Origin: Agreia sp. COWG
GTDB taxonomy: Bacteria; Actinomycetota; Actinomycetes; Actinomycetales; Microbacteriaceae
Reading direction: 5' to 3'
Length of the DNA: 64,000 nt
Assembly (NCBI RefSeq): GCF_904528075.1
Contig: NZ_LR882035.1
Location: forward strand, 3,224,001-3,288,000
The first letter of the stretch is position 1; each line of letters opens with the position of its first letter. The notes below the pieces were generated by a model. The model made no database searches. It was given only the letters and a program-made list of their open reading frames with translations, and was not told the DNA's origin. Below are positions 1 to 8,506 of this stretch, one piece after another. Made by a program: the position numbers and the translations under genes.

Positions 1-93
1 CGAACGCGGCCGGCTGAGAGAGGGTCTCACGGAGTGCCCGACCACCCACGCGGTAGCATCGTGTCGCTCGACTGACCCGGCCGGAGGAGCTCA

Positions 94-1185
94 ATGCCCG
101 AGAACATCGACGACGAGCAACGCTCGGCGGCCGCGCCGAGCGAGCCCGCCACCGGTGCACCGGCGACCCTCGAGAGCGTCGCTCGCGCGGCGGGGGTGTC
201 CCTGGCCACGGCGTCGCGCTCCCTCAACGGCAGCAATCGCACCGTCAACGAGAGCTACCGCGCGCGGGTGCTCGAGGCGGCGGCTCGCCTCAACTACTCC
301 CCGAATACCTCGGCGCAGGCTGTCGCCCGAGGCAGCACCATGACGGTAGCCCTCGTCGTCGCAGACGTTGCCGACCCCTATTTCTCGTCGATAGCCGCCG
401 GAGTGGTCGCCGCGGCCCGTGACGATGGCCTCATCGTCACGATGACCGCGACAGACGGCGATCCGGAGCGTGAGCTGCAGATCGTTCGCACCCTGCGCGG
501 GCAACGGCCGAAGGTCATCATCCTCGCGAGCTCGCGCCGCACGAACGCTCAGACGGCACCGCTTCTGCAGCGCGAGCTCGAGGATTATGAGAGGTCCGGC
601 GGGCGCGTCGTTCTGATCAGCCGTAACGAACTCGGCTTCCGGACGGTGTACATCGACAACGTCGCGGGTGGGCAGGCCCTGGCCGGCCGCCTGATCTCGC
701 TGGGGTACCGCTCGTTCGCCGTGCTGGCCGGCGACCACGAGCTGCATACCGCCGACGATCGCTACCGCGGCTTCGAGAGGGGTCTCGCCCTCGCGGGCGT
801 TCGCATCGATGAGTCGCACGTCGTGCGCGGCGCCTTCACTCGGGATGGTGGCTACGACGGCATGCGCGCCCTGCTCGCGAAAGGGGTGGCAGGCGTTGGC
901 GCCGCCCGGATCGACGCGGTGTTCGCCGTCAACGACGTCATGGCCGTCGGCGCCCTCACGGCACTGCGTGAGGCGGGCCTCGTGCCCGGAAGAGACATCG
1001 CAGTCGCCGGCTTCGACGACATCCCGACCGTGCAGGACACCTGGCCCACCCTGACCACCGTGCGCGTGCCGCTCGTCGAGGTCGGGCTCACCGCGCTGCG
1101 CCTGGCGCTGACAGACGTCGTCGGCGACGAGCCCGCGATCGGCGTCGAGGTCATGGTGCGCGACAGCACCCCCGGCGCCGAGTAG
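94..1185 (+). CDS. LacI family transcriptional regulator
   Basis: 363-residue cytoplasmic repressor of the LacI/GalR family. A polar, low-complexity N-terminal tail of about 27 residues precedes the helix-turn-helix (about residues 28-75, containing VARAAGVSLATASRSLNG). The rest is a periplasmic-binding-protein-like effector domain, ending in the usual VAGFDDIPTVQDTWPTLTTV region. ATG at 94 follows GGAGGAG at 83-89. It converges with the operon at 1250-4472, whose promoter carries a perfect LacI-type palindrome (4495-4508), so it probably controls that operon in response to a sugar-derived ligand. The ligand cannot be named from sequence. Family certain; target is an inference. Confidence 0.95.
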   Translation: MPENIDDEQRSAAAPSEPATGAPATLESVARAAGVSLATASRSLNGSNRTVNESYRARVLEAAARLNYSPNTSAQAVARGSTMTVALVVADVADPYFSSIAAGVVAAARDDGLIVTMTATDGDPERELQIVRTLRGQRPKVIILASSRRTNAQTAPLLQRELEDYERSGGRVVLISRNELGFRTVYIDNVAGGQALAGRLISLGYRSFAVLAGDHELHTADDRYRGFERGLALAGVRIDESHVVRGAFTRDGGYDGMRALLAKGVAGVGAARIDAVFAVNDVMAVGALTALREAGLVPGRDIAVAGFDDIPTVQDTWPTLTTVRVPLVEVGLTALRLALTDVVGDEPAIGVEVMVRDSTPGAE

Positions 1186-1249
1186 CCGACGGGCGATCGG
1201 GCGCCGTACGCCTCAGGGCCGGGGCCGTCGCTCGCAACCGTGGCCGCCC

Positions 1250-2149
1250 TTACAACCAGGGCTGCACGAGATCGCAGTACCGGCGGGCCATCGTGGCGAC
1301 CACCTCGGAACCTGCAGCAGCCCAGACCTCGGCGTTGAAGATCTCCACTTCGACGTCGCCCGCGTAGCCGGCCACAGACACCGCGCGGGTGAAGGCGGCG
1401 AAATCGATGTGGCCGTCACCCATCATCCCGCGAGAGAGCAGTGCATCCGCGGGCAGCGGCGTGATCCAGTCCGAGATCTGATAGCTCACGATGCGCTTAC
1501 CGGCACCGGCGCGGGCGAGCTGCGCTGCGACATCCGGCTCCCACCACAGATGAAAGGTGTCGACCACCACCCCGACCTCGTCAGCGCAGAAGAGTTCGGC
1601 CATGTCGAGGGCCTGCGCGAGGGTGGAGACGACGCCCCGGTCGGCCGCGAAGAGAGGGTTCATCGGCTCGATGCCCAGCACCACCCCGTGCTGCCTCGCG
1701 ACCGGCGCCAGCAACGACACCGCCTCGGTGGCGCGAGCTCGGGCTCCCGCAAGATCGCGCGAGCCGACGGGCAGCCCTCCCGGTACCAGCACGAGGGTGG
1801 GCGCGCCGAGCGCTGCGGCCTCCTCGATGGCGCGCAGGTTCTCGTCGTGCGCTGCCCGCCTGTCGGCGGGATCAGGAGCGGTGAAGAAGCCGCCCCGACA
1901 GAGCGACGAGACGCGCAGGCCGGAGTCCCTCAGCCACCGCGCGGCGGTCTCGAGCCCCACCTGCGCCACGGGCTCGCGCCAGACGCCGATGGCGCCGAGG
2001 CCGGCGGAGACGCTGCCGTCGATGGCCTCCCTGAGGCTCCACCCGGCGACCGTGCGCTGGTTGAGCGAGAGTCGAGCGAGCCGCGGATCGTCTGGCGCAG
2101 GCGTGGCGATGCGCGCAGCTCGACCGCTCGGCACGTCCAGGGTGGTCAT
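1250..2149 (-). CDS. sugar phosphate isomerase/epimerase (xylose isomerase-like TIM barrel)
   Basis: 299 residues of the AP-endonuclease-2/xylose-isomerase-like TIM-barrel superfamily, which usually isomerises or epimerises sugars or sugar phosphates with a divalent metal. Likely metal ligands are the Glu in LGIEPMNPLF, the Asp and His in VVDTFHLWWEPD, the His in GDGHIDFAAF and the Glu in VEVEIFNAEVW. The ATG at 2149 overlaps the stop of the DUF993 gene by four bases (ATGA), so it is the last gene of a translationally coupled operon. Substrate unknown. Confidence 0.88.
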   Translation of the reverse strand: MTTLDVPSGRAARIATPAPDDPRLARLSLNQRTVAGWSLREAIDGSVSAGLGAIGVWREPVAQVGLETAARWLRDSGLRVSSLCRGGFFTAPDPADRRAAHDENLRAIEEAAALGAPTLVLVPGGLPVGSRDLAGARARATEAVSLLAPVARQHGVVLGIEPMNPLFAADRGVVSTLAQALDMAELFCADEVGVVVDTFHLWWEPDVAAQLARAGAGKRIVSYQISDWITPLPADALLSRGMMGDGHIDFAAFTRAVSVAGYAGDVEVEIFNAEVWAAAGSEVVATMARRYCDLVQPWL

Positions 2150-3291
2150 GGGGTGACCCCCAGGGTGCCGGCGAGGAGCCCGACCCGGTGCGCCGCCAGC
2201 TCGGGATCGGGAAGGAGCCGGGCCTCGTTGAGCAGCTCGAAGATGCGCACGAGATGCTGCAGGCTGCGCGCCGACTGCAGACCCCCCACCATCTGGAAGC
2301 CGTCCTGCCTTCCCGCCAGCCAGGCCGTGAACGCGATTCCGACCTTGTAATAGAAGGTCGGCGCCTCGAAGATGTGCCGAGACAGGGCGAGCGTCGGCGC
2401 CATCTCTGCGTCGTAGCGCGACAGATCGCCGTCATCGAGCGCCGCGAGCGCCGCCGAAGCGGCAGGGGCGATCGCGGCGAACGCCCCGAGCAGCGCATCG
2501 GAGTGCCCCAGCTCGTCTCCCCGGATCAGCGACGGATAGTTGAAGTCGTCGCCGGTGTACAGGCGCACGCCGGTCGGCATCGCTCGCCTCAGACCGACCT
2601 CGTGCGCGGGGTCGAGCAGCGATACCTTCACTCCGTCGACCTTCCCGGGGTGGGACGCGATCACCCGCAGCAGGGTCTCGGTGGCGGCGTCGACATGCGG
2701 CGAGCCCCAATAGCCGCCCAGCTGGGGATCGAACGCCTCACCCAGCCAGTGCAGTATTACCGGGCCCGAGGCCTGGCTGAGGATGCGGTCGTAGACCTCG
2801 AGGTAGTCGTCGGGGCCGGCGGCGGCGCGCGCCAGATGCCTCGACGCCATCACGATGACCTGGGAACCCGTGCCCTCGACGAAGGAGACCTGCTCGAGGT
2901 AGGCATCCTGCACCTCGGCCAGCGTGGCGGCGGCCCCGTCGGGCAGGTGGTCGGTGCCCGCACCCGAGGCGATTCGTGCGCCGCACTCGCGGGCCTGGGC
3001 GGCACTGCGCGAGATGAGCTCCCGGATGGCGGGCCAGTCCAGGCCCATGTTGCGCTGCGCCGTGTCCATCGCCTCGGCAACGCCGAATCCGTAGTCGAAG
3101 AGGTGTCGCCGAAACGCGAGCGTCGCGTCCCAATCGACGGCCGCCGGCGAGCCCGGAGTGTTGGGCCGCAGCGGATCGGCGACGACGTGCGCGGCGGCGA
3201 ATGCCACCCGCGAGCGATAGGGCTGTGGATGCGCGGCCCAGTCGCGGGGGGCGTTCAACGCGACGTCGCGCCAGGGGGTGCCCGATGTCAT
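2146..3291 (-). CDS. DUF993 family protein (dihydrodipicolinate synthase-like)
   Basis: 381 residues, starting MTSGTPWRDVALNAPRDWAA. Resembles DUF993 proteins, aldolase-class TIM barrels related to dihydrodipicolinate synthase and usually found next to Gfo/Idh dehydrogenases and sugar isomerases in actinobacteria. The VDGVKVSLLD stretch (around residue 210) contains the position expected for the Schiff-base lysine; this is by analogy. The frame stays open upstream to 3783, but the ATG at 3291 overlaps the upstream stop (ATGA) and gives the family's usual length. Middle gene of the operon; probably cleaves or dehydrates a keto-sugar intermediate (inference). Confidence 0.85.
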   Translation of the reverse strand: MTSGTPWRDVALNAPRDWAAHPQPYRSRVAFAAAHVVADPLRPNTPGSPAAVDWDATLAFRRHLFDYGFGVAEAMDTAQRNMGLDWPAIRELISRSAAQARECGARIASGAGTDHLPDGAAATLAEVQDAYLEQVSFVEGTGSQVIVMASRHLARAAAGPDDYLEVYDRILSQASGPVILHWLGEAFDPQLGGYWGSPHVDAATETLLRVIASHPGKVDGVKVSLLDPAHEVGLRRAMPTGVRLYTGDDFNYPSLIRGDELGHSDALLGAFAAIAPAASAALAALDDGDLSRYDAEMAPTLALSRHIFEAPTFYYKVGIAFTAWLAGRQDGFQMVGGLQSARSLQHLVRIFELLNEARLLPDPELAAHRVGLLAGTLGVTP

Positions 3292-4472
3292 CGGTTCGCC
3301 GCCTTGATCGTGCCGGATGCGCCGCCGCCGTCGTCGCCTATCGTGATGCGCCGACCCTCCGCAGAAGAGAGGAGACCCGCTTCGACCAGCCGCAGGCCGC
3401 GCACCCCGGCGGCGAGGTCGTAGGCGTGCGGGCGGCCGGCGACGACGTCCTGCAGAAACTCCTCCCACTGGGCGCGGAATCCGTTGCCGAACTCCTGGTT
3501 GTCGGGCACCGACGACCATTGCGAGGCGAAGTCCTCCTCGGTGGGCAGATCGGGGTTCCACACGGCCCTCGGGGTATTCACGCGGGGCTGCACCGTGCAG
3601 CCGAAGAGACCCGCGACCGCCGAGCCGTGGGTGCCGTCGACCTTGAACTCCACGAGTTCGTCGCGGTCGACTCGCACCGCCCAGCTGGAATTGATCTGCG
3701 CGATGATGTCGCCCGCGAGCTCGAAGATGCCGTAGGCCGCATCGTCGGCGGTCGCCTCGTAACGATGACCGCTCTCGTCCCACCGCTCGTGGATGTGGGT
3801 GACCGATCTGCTCGTGACCGCCTCGACGCGGCCGAAGAGGTTCTCGAGCACGTAGTTCCAGTGGCAGTACATGTCGAGGGTCATGCCACCGCCGTCCTCA
3901 GAGCGGTAGTTCCAGCTCGGTCGTTGAGCCGGGGTCAGATCGCCCTCGAACACCCAGTAACCGAACTCGCCGCGCACGCTGAGCACGCGGCCGAAGAAGC
4001 CGGAGTCGACGAGGCGCTTGAGCTTCTGCAGGCCGGGCAGGTAGAGCTTGTCGTGCACGACGCCCGTGATGACGCCCGCGTCGCCCGCCGCGGCGACGAG
4101 CTCGAGGCCGTCGGCCACGGTGTCTCCGATGGGCTTCTCTGTGTAGATGTGCTTTCCGGCCGCGATGGCCTCGAGGATCGCGCTCGTTCGGGCGCCGGTG
4201 ATCTGGGCATCGAAGTAGATCGTGGCGGTCTCGTCGGCGAGCGCCTCGGCCAGCGAGGTGGTGAACTCCTCTATGTGGTGCCGGGCGGCGAGCTCGGCGA
4301 GCTTCTCCCTGTCGCGTCCGACGAGGATCGGCTCGACCTGGATGCGATCGCCATCGGCCAGCCGGATGCCACCGTCGTCGCGAATCGCGAGGATCGAGCG
4401 CACGAGGTGCTGGCGATAGCCCATGCGCCCCGTGACGCCATTCATGATGATGCGAAGTGTCTTCGTCGACAC
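3288..4472 (-). CDS. Gfo/Idh/MocA family NAD(P)-dependent oxidoreductase
   Basis: 394-residue dehydrogenase with an N-terminal Rossmann fold (IIMNGVTGRMGYRQHLVRSI) and the EKP signature (HIYTEKPIGDTVADG, about residue 125), followed by the C-terminal alpha/beta substrate domain. Such enzymes oxidise or reduce pyranoses, inositols and related compounds. The GTG at 4472 was chosen because AGGAGA lies just upstream and the protein then begins directly with the Rossmann strand; an ATG-initiated extension to 4556 would read through the operator. First gene of the catabolic operon. Confidence 0.92.
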   Translation of the reverse strand: MSTKTLRIIMNGVTGRMGYRQHLVRSILAIRDDGGIRLADGDRIQVEPILVGRDREKLAELAARHHIEEFTTSLAEALADETATIYFDAQITGARTSAILEAIAAGKHIYTEKPIGDTVADGLELVAAAGDAGVITGVVHDKLYLPGLQKLKRLVDSGFFGRVLSVRGEFGYWVFEGDLTPAQRPSWNYRSEDGGGMTLDMYCHWNYVLENLFGRVEAVTSRSVTHIHERWDESGHRYEATADDAAYGIFELAGDIIAQINSSWAVRVDRDELVEFKVDGTHGSAVAGLFGCTVQPRVNTPRAVWNPDLPTEEDFASQWSSVPDNQEFGNGFRAQWEEFLQDVVAGRPHAYDLAAGVRGLRLVEAGLLSSAEGRRITIGDDGGGASGTIKAANR

Positions 4473-4494
4473 GGTGTCTCCTGTTCCAGAGGGC

Positions 4495-4508
4495 GGAAAG
4501 CGCTTTCC
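4495..4508. promoter_or_regulatory. LacI-family operator palindrome
   Basis: Perfect 14-base palindrome GGAAAGCGCTTTCC, 22 bases upstream of the Gfo/Idh start. It has the central CG and symmetry typical of LacI/GalR operators. The regulator at 94-1185 is the nearest candidate. Confidence 0.8.
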
Positions 4509-4520
4509 CCATGAAACTAC

Positions 4521-4554
4521 ACCATCTCGGCTCCAGCACCATCTCGGCTCCAGC
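4521..4554. repeat. 17-bp tandem duplication
   Basis: Two exact adjacent copies of a 17-base unit (4521-4537 and 4538-4554, beginning ACCATCTCGG), followed by a partial third start, in the promoter-distal side of the Gfo/Idh leader. Probably slippage. Confidence 0.9.
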
Positions 4555-4587
4555 ACCAGCAGGCCCTCACCAGCAGGGCCGCACCCG

Positions 4588-5106
4588 CTAGGGCTGCTTC
4601 ACCGCCCGGGCGAAGGTGAGCCGGCGCGACAGATAGGCGAACACCGGCCCGAGTGCGTTCATGACGACGACGGCCAGCCAGGCAGCCCACACGTTGCCGG
4701 GTTGCGGGCCGAAACCCCCGAAGAACGTCGCGAAGAACGACGCGAATCCGATGAACATGCCGGGCACGAGCGAGAGCGCTCGAACCCGACCGGTGTACAT
4801 CAAGGCGCCGTTGAACACGAAGATGATGACCGCGAGCACCACGTTCTTCGCCAGCTGCCCGTCTCCCAGAACGGTGCCCAGCTGCGTATCGACGAGCACG
4901 ATGAGCAGCGCGAAGCTCGAGCCGATCGGCATCGTCGCCCAGAGCCGCTTGGCGTTGGCGAGCGTCGGGCGGGCGCCGAGCAAGAACATCGCTGACCAGC
5001 TGATGAAGATGCCCCAGGTGGGCAGCCCGAGGGCGTTTCCGCCGATGAAGGCCGTACTGGCGGCGAGGATCGAGGCGACGATTTCGTGGGGGATGCGTTC
5101 ACGCAT
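4588..5106 (-). CDS. DUF1097-like integral membrane protein
   Basis: 172 residues with about five hydrophobic segments (AASTAFIGGNALGLPTWGIF, FALLIVLV, NVVLAVIIFVFNGALM, GMFIGFASFFATFF, AWLAVVVMNALGPVFAYL). Resembles DUF1097 proteins, small membrane proteins of unknown role often next to amidohydrolases or permeases. The ATG at 5106 lies eight bases inside the upstream amidohydrolase gene, so the two are coupled. It might move the amidohydrolase substrate or product across the membrane, but nothing in the sequence proves this. Confidence 0.75.
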   Translation of the reverse strand: MRERIPHEIVASILAASTAFIGGNALGLPTWGIFISWSAMFLLGARPTLANAKRLWATMPIGSSFALLIVLVDTQLGTVLGDGQLAKNVVLAVIIFVFNGALMYTGRVRALSLVPGMFIGFASFFATFFGGFGPQPGNVWAAWLAVVVMNALGPVFAYLSRRLTFARAVKQP

Positions 5107-6367
5107 GGGTGAGCTCCTTGCTTCGGACGATGGTTGTGCGCGTGGTTTCGGCCACCACTCGGCCTCGCTTGAACACGAGGTTTCGATCGGGCCGGTCGAG
5201 CAGAACGCCGGTCGGGTCGGTGGTCGAGAGCACCACGAGATCTGCTGCGGCGCCGGGCCGGATGCCGTAGCTGTCGCCGATACCCACGACGCGGGCGGCC
5301 GAGGTCGTGGCCATCGCGAGAACCCGAGCGAGATCGTCGTGGCCCGAGAGGTGTCCGACCTGGGCGAGAAGCAGGCCGATGTCGAGCATGTCGGTGTTGC
5401 CGAACGGGGTGAATGCGTTGCGCACGTTGTTCGACGAATACGCGCTCGGCACCCCGGCCTGCCAGAGCTCGCGCACCGGCACGACTCCGCGTCGCACGTC
5501 CGACTCGTCGTTGCGTCCACCCAGGTGCAGATCCGTCGCCGGAAGCGGCACGACGGCGATCCGCGCCGCGGCCAAGGTTCCGAGCAGTTCGACGCGGGCC
5601 GCGCGCGGCAGGCTCGCGAGCGACGTCATGTGGCCGAGCGTCACGCGCCCCTGCAGACCGCGCGCGAGCACGGAGCGCGCGATGCGCGCGGCCAGCGCGA
5701 ACCGCGGATCGCTCGTGTCGTCGGCGAAGTCCGCGTGCATATCGGCCGGAACACCGAACTCCTCGGCGAGGTCGAGCACCGTCTCGATGTGCTGTTCGCA
5801 GTGCGCGAGGCTCGCCTCGTTGTAGGTGCACCCACCGACCACGTCGGCGCCCGCAGAGAGGGCCTCCCTCATCAGCTCGAGGGTACCCGGGGCCTTCGTG
5901 ATGCCCTCCTGGGGAAAGGCCACGATCTGCAGGTCGAGGGCATCGCGGTATTCGTCGCGCAGCCCCAGCAGCACCTCGACGCCGATCAGCCCCACGATCG
6001 GGTCGACATCAGGATGGGCGCGCACAAGCGTCGTGCCGTTGACGATGGCCTGGTCGAGCACGAGGCGAGCCCGGTCGCGGACCCGGTCGTGCGTGAATCC
6101 GCGCTTGAGTTCCGCCGTCACGGCGATCGCCCCCGCGAGCGTGCCGTCGGGGTTCGAGCGCTCCCGATCGAGCAGCGCCTTGTCGACGTGCAGGTGCGCC
6201 TCGATCAGGCCGGGAATCACCACGCGGCCCCGACAGTCCACGACGCGGTCGGCGGCGGGCGGGATGCCGCCGACGGGTGAGACGTCGACGATGACGCCAT
6301 CGGCGACAGCGATGTCGACGAGCTGCGGCCTGTCGACGAGGCGGGCGCTACGAAGCAGCAGATCCAT
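5099..6367 (-). CDS. cytosine-deaminase-like amidohydrolase with altered catalytic residues
   Basis: 422-residue amidohydrolase-superfamily protein of the CodA/AtzC branch. The first metal motif (EAHLHVDK) and two further metal histidines (DMHADF, GHMTSL) are present. Aligned by eye to E. coli CodA, the general acid Glu217 (HCDEIDD) is Phe here (HADFADD), and the metal-bound catalytic Asp313 (GHDDVFDPW) is Asn (SSNNVRNAF). It is therefore unlikely to be a classical cytosine deaminase. GAGGAGACATC precedes the ATG at 6367. It is divergent from phnD across a 282-base gap that contains the PhnF-type operator, so co-regulation with phosphonate genes is possible. Confidence 0.85.
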   Translation of the reverse strand: MDLLLRSARLVDRPQLVDIAVADGVIVDVSPVGGIPPAADRVVDCRGRVVIPGLIEAHLHVDKALLDRERSNPDGTLAGAIAVTAELKRGFTHDRVRDRARLVLDQAIVNGTTLVRAHPDVDPIVGLIGVEVLLGLRDEYRDALDLQIVAFPQEGITKAPGTLELMREALSAGADVVGGCTYNEASLAHCEQHIETVLDLAEEFGVPADMHADFADDTSDPRFALAARIARSVLARGLQGRVTLGHMTSLASLPRAARVELLGTLAAARIAVVPLPATDLHLGGRNDESDVRRGVVPVRELWQAGVPSAYSSNNVRNAFTPFGNTDMLDIGLLLAQVGHLSGHDDLARVLAMATTSAARVVGIGDSYGIRPGAAADLVVLSTTDPTGVLLDRPDRNLVFKRGRVVAETTRTTIVRSKELTHA

Positions 6368-6502
6368 GATGTCTCCTCACGGGTTAGGGACGCCTTCGAT
6401 CTTCTGCCCTTCATGTTTTGGGCATTCATCAGGGGTGTAACGCGGGTGTAAACAGTCGCCGTGCGAATGCACCGAACAGCCCACTCTCAGCACCTTCCCA
6501 AG

Positions 6503-6522
6503 TTGTCTAGGGTTTTAGACAA
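6503..6522. promoter_or_regulatory. GntR (PhnF-like) operator upstream of phnD
   Basis: Inverted repeat TTGTCTA, six-base spacer, TAGACAA, with AAG on the left flank. It is the same arm sequence and spacing as the site before phnG (31178-31197). It sits about 128 bases before phnD and 136 before the divergent amidohydrolase start, so it could serve either or both. Confidence 0.8.
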
Positions 6523-6649
6523 GTTCATCTGCGGGCCATTCAGGCGGGAGTCGTTTTCTACATCGGCTGCCTAGATTTCATCTCACCACCCGGGCGTTTC
6601 GCTTCGCCTTCGTGGAATCGACGTCCCTCCCTGAAAGGTCTAGATCACC

Positions 6650-7621
6650 GTGCTCAGTACCCGAAACAAGCGCATCGGCACCGTCGTCGGCGCAGCCATC
6701 ATCACCGCAGTCGCCCTCACCGGATGCGCGGGGAACTCCTCCTCAGACTCGGCCGCGGCCGGTTCCGGCTCCGGCACCTGGGCCAAGACAGAGGGAACCC
6801 TCGTCTTCGGAGCCACCCCCGACCAGGCCGGATCCGACTCGAACAACAAGCCGCTCGAGGACTACATCGCCAAGGAGACCGGCTACAAGGTCGAGTACTA
6901 CCCCACGTCGGACTACACCGCCCTGATCGCCGCCGCGGTGGCCGGCAAGGTCGACCTGATGTCGTCGGGCGCCCTGCAGTACGTGATGGCCCAGAACAAG
7001 GGCGCCGAGCTCTCGGCGGTCGCCGCCACCCTCACCTCGGCCGACGTCACCGACCCCGGCTACTACTCCGAGGCCATCGTGGCCAAGGGCTCCTCCATCA
7101 CCTCGCTCGCCGACGCCAAGGGAAAGACGGTCTGCTTCGTTGACCCCAACTCCACCTCGGGCTTTCTGTTCGGTCTCTACCAGCTGAAGCAGGCCGGCCT
7201 CAGCGTCGACAGCACCGGCGCAGACGCCAACGGCAACCCCACGTTCGCCGACTTCACCGCCTATTTCGCCGGCGCCCATGACAAGTCTGAGCAGGCCGTG
7301 GCCTCGAAGCAGTGCGACCTGGGCTTCGCCGAGGACTCGGTCGTCACTCCGGCCGTGGCCAAGGGCGAGGTGACCTCGATCAATAAGCAGTACGTTCCCG
7401 GCGGCCCGCTGTCGATCTCGACGACGCTGCCCGACGACGTGAAGACGAAGCTCACCTCGGTTCTGCAGGGCGCGACCCTCGATGCCATCAAGAGCTCGGG
7501 TGTCACGTTGACCGACGGCTTCACCAAGGGCTACTTCGGCGCGCAGAAAGAAGCCGACGACTACTACGCGCCCGTGCGGGATCTGTGCTCGAGCATCCCC
7601 GCCGGCAAGTGCGCGAAGTAA
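6650..7621 (+). CDS. phnD: phosphonate ABC transporter substrate-binding lipoprotein
   Basis: 323 residues. A lipoprotein signal (AAIITAVALTGCAGN, lipobox LTGC) anchors the protein outside the membrane. The body resembles the PhnD/PtxB family that captures phosphonates or phosphite: GATPDQAGSDSNNKPLEDYI at the N-terminus, VDLMSSGALQYVMAQ, CFVDPNSTSGFLFG in the ligand cleft region. Starts with GTG at 6650, 13 bases after GAAAGG. First gene of phnD-phnC-phnE. Specificity (aminoethylphosphonate, phosphite or broad) cannot be read from sequence. Confidence 0.92.
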   Translation: MLSTRNKRIGTVVGAAIITAVALTGCAGNSSSDSAAAGSGSGTWAKTEGTLVFGATPDQAGSDSNNKPLEDYIAKETGYKVEYYPTSDYTALIAAAVAGKVDLMSSGALQYVMAQNKGAELSAVAATLTSADVTDPGYYSEAIVAKGSSITSLADAKGKTVCFVDPNSTSGFLFGLYQLKQAGLSVDSTGADANGNPTFADFTAYFAGAHDKSEQAVASKQCDLGFAEDSVVTPAVAKGEVTSINKQYVPGGPLSISTTLPDDVKTKLTSVLQGATLDAIKSSGVTLTDGFTKGYFGAQKEADDYYAPVRDLCSSIPAGKCAK

Positions 7622-7645
7622 TCACCGAGATCACCTGACCCGCTC

Positions 7646-8506
7646 ATGACCAGCCAGACGACCTCCTCCCTTATCTCTGTCACCGACGTCACGAAGTACT
7701 TCGGCTCGAACAGGGCGCTCCACGACGTGAACCTGCGCGTCGAGAAGGGGGAGGTCGTCGTGCTGCTCGGCCTGTCCGGCTCGGGCAAGTCGACGCTGCT
7801 ACGCCACCTCGACGGGCTGGAACAGCCCTCATCCGGTTCGGTTCAGGTGCTCGGGCACGAGGTACCCCGCCTCAACGCGAGCGCACTGCGATCGCTGCGC
7901 GGGCAGGTCGGCATGATCTTTCAGCAGTTCGAGCTCGTTCCCTCTCTCACCGTGCTCGAGAACGTCTTGACCGGTTCGCTCGCCCGACTGCGCGGGCCCC
8001 GGCTGGGCCTTTGGGCCTACCCGAGCGAGCTGAAGCGGGCCGCAATGACCCATCTCGACCGCGTCGGCCTTCTCGAGAAATGCTACGAGCGCGCCGACGA
8101 ACTCTCCGGCGGGCAGCAGCAGCGGGTCGCGATTGCCCGGGCCCTCATGCAGAACCCCTCGATTCTGCTGGCCGACGAGCCGGTGGCCAGCCTCGACCCC
8201 GAGTCGAGCGACCAGGTCATGCGACTCATCCGCGAGATCGCCGCCGACGACGGGCTCACCGTGGTGTGCAGCCTGCACCAGGTCGAGCTCGCACTCTCGT
8301 GGGGCGATCGCATCGTGGGCCTGCGGCACGGAGAGGTGGTGCTCGACACCCCCACCGACAACCTCGACAAGGCGCAGGTGATGGAGATCTACGGTCGTGT
8401 CACCGACTCCACCGCCGCCCTCTCGGTGATCGAGACCGAGTTGGGAGCGCTCGGCGCCGCGCCTCGACTGTCGACGCGCCAGCGCGCTCGCCGCCAAAAG
8501 GCGTGA
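7646..8506 (+). CDS. phnC: phosphonate ABC transporter ATP-binding protein
   Basis: 286-residue ABC ATPase that powers phosphonate import. Walker A GLSGSGKSTLL (about residue 40), Q-loop IFQQFELVPSLTVLENV, signature LSGGQQQRVAIARAL, Walker B ILLADEPVASLDP and the H-loop histidine in CSLHQVELAL are all intact. The insert with GLWAYPSELKRAAMTHL is typical of PhnC. The C-terminal tail is basic. It lies 24 bases after phnD, and its stop overlaps the phnE GTG (GTGA). Confidence 0.95.
   Translation: MTSQTTSSLISVTDVTKYFGSNRALHDVNLRVEKGEVVVLLGLSGSGKSTLLRHLDGLEQPSSGSVQVLGHEVPRLNASALRSLRGQVGMIFQQFELVPSLTVLENVLTGSLARLRGPRLGLWAYPSELKRAAMTHLDRVGLLEKCYERADELSGGQQQRVAIARALMQNPSILLADEPVASLDPESSDQVMRLIREIAADDGLTVVCSLHQVELALSWGDRIVGLRHGEVVLDTPTDNLDKAQVMEIYGRVTDSTAALSVIETELGALGAAPRLSTRQRARRQKA

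Noticed and set aside
2188..3423. Long open frame on the plus strand opposite the DUF993 gene
   Set aside because: Arg/Gly/His-rich translation without family pattern; it is the usual antisense shadow of a high-GC gene.
3292..3783. N-terminal extension of the DUF993 protein
   Set aside because: It would overlap the Gfo/Idh gene out of frame; the ATGA overlap at 3288-3291 gives the better start.
4521..4560. Tandem 17-bp repeat considered as CRISPR
   Set aside because: Units are directly adjacent with no spacers and no cas genes are present.
4661..6280. 539-codon plus-strand frame over the amidohydrolase and DUF1097 genes
   Set aside because: No recognisable domain; the minus-strand genes have motifs, ribosome-binding sites and coupling.
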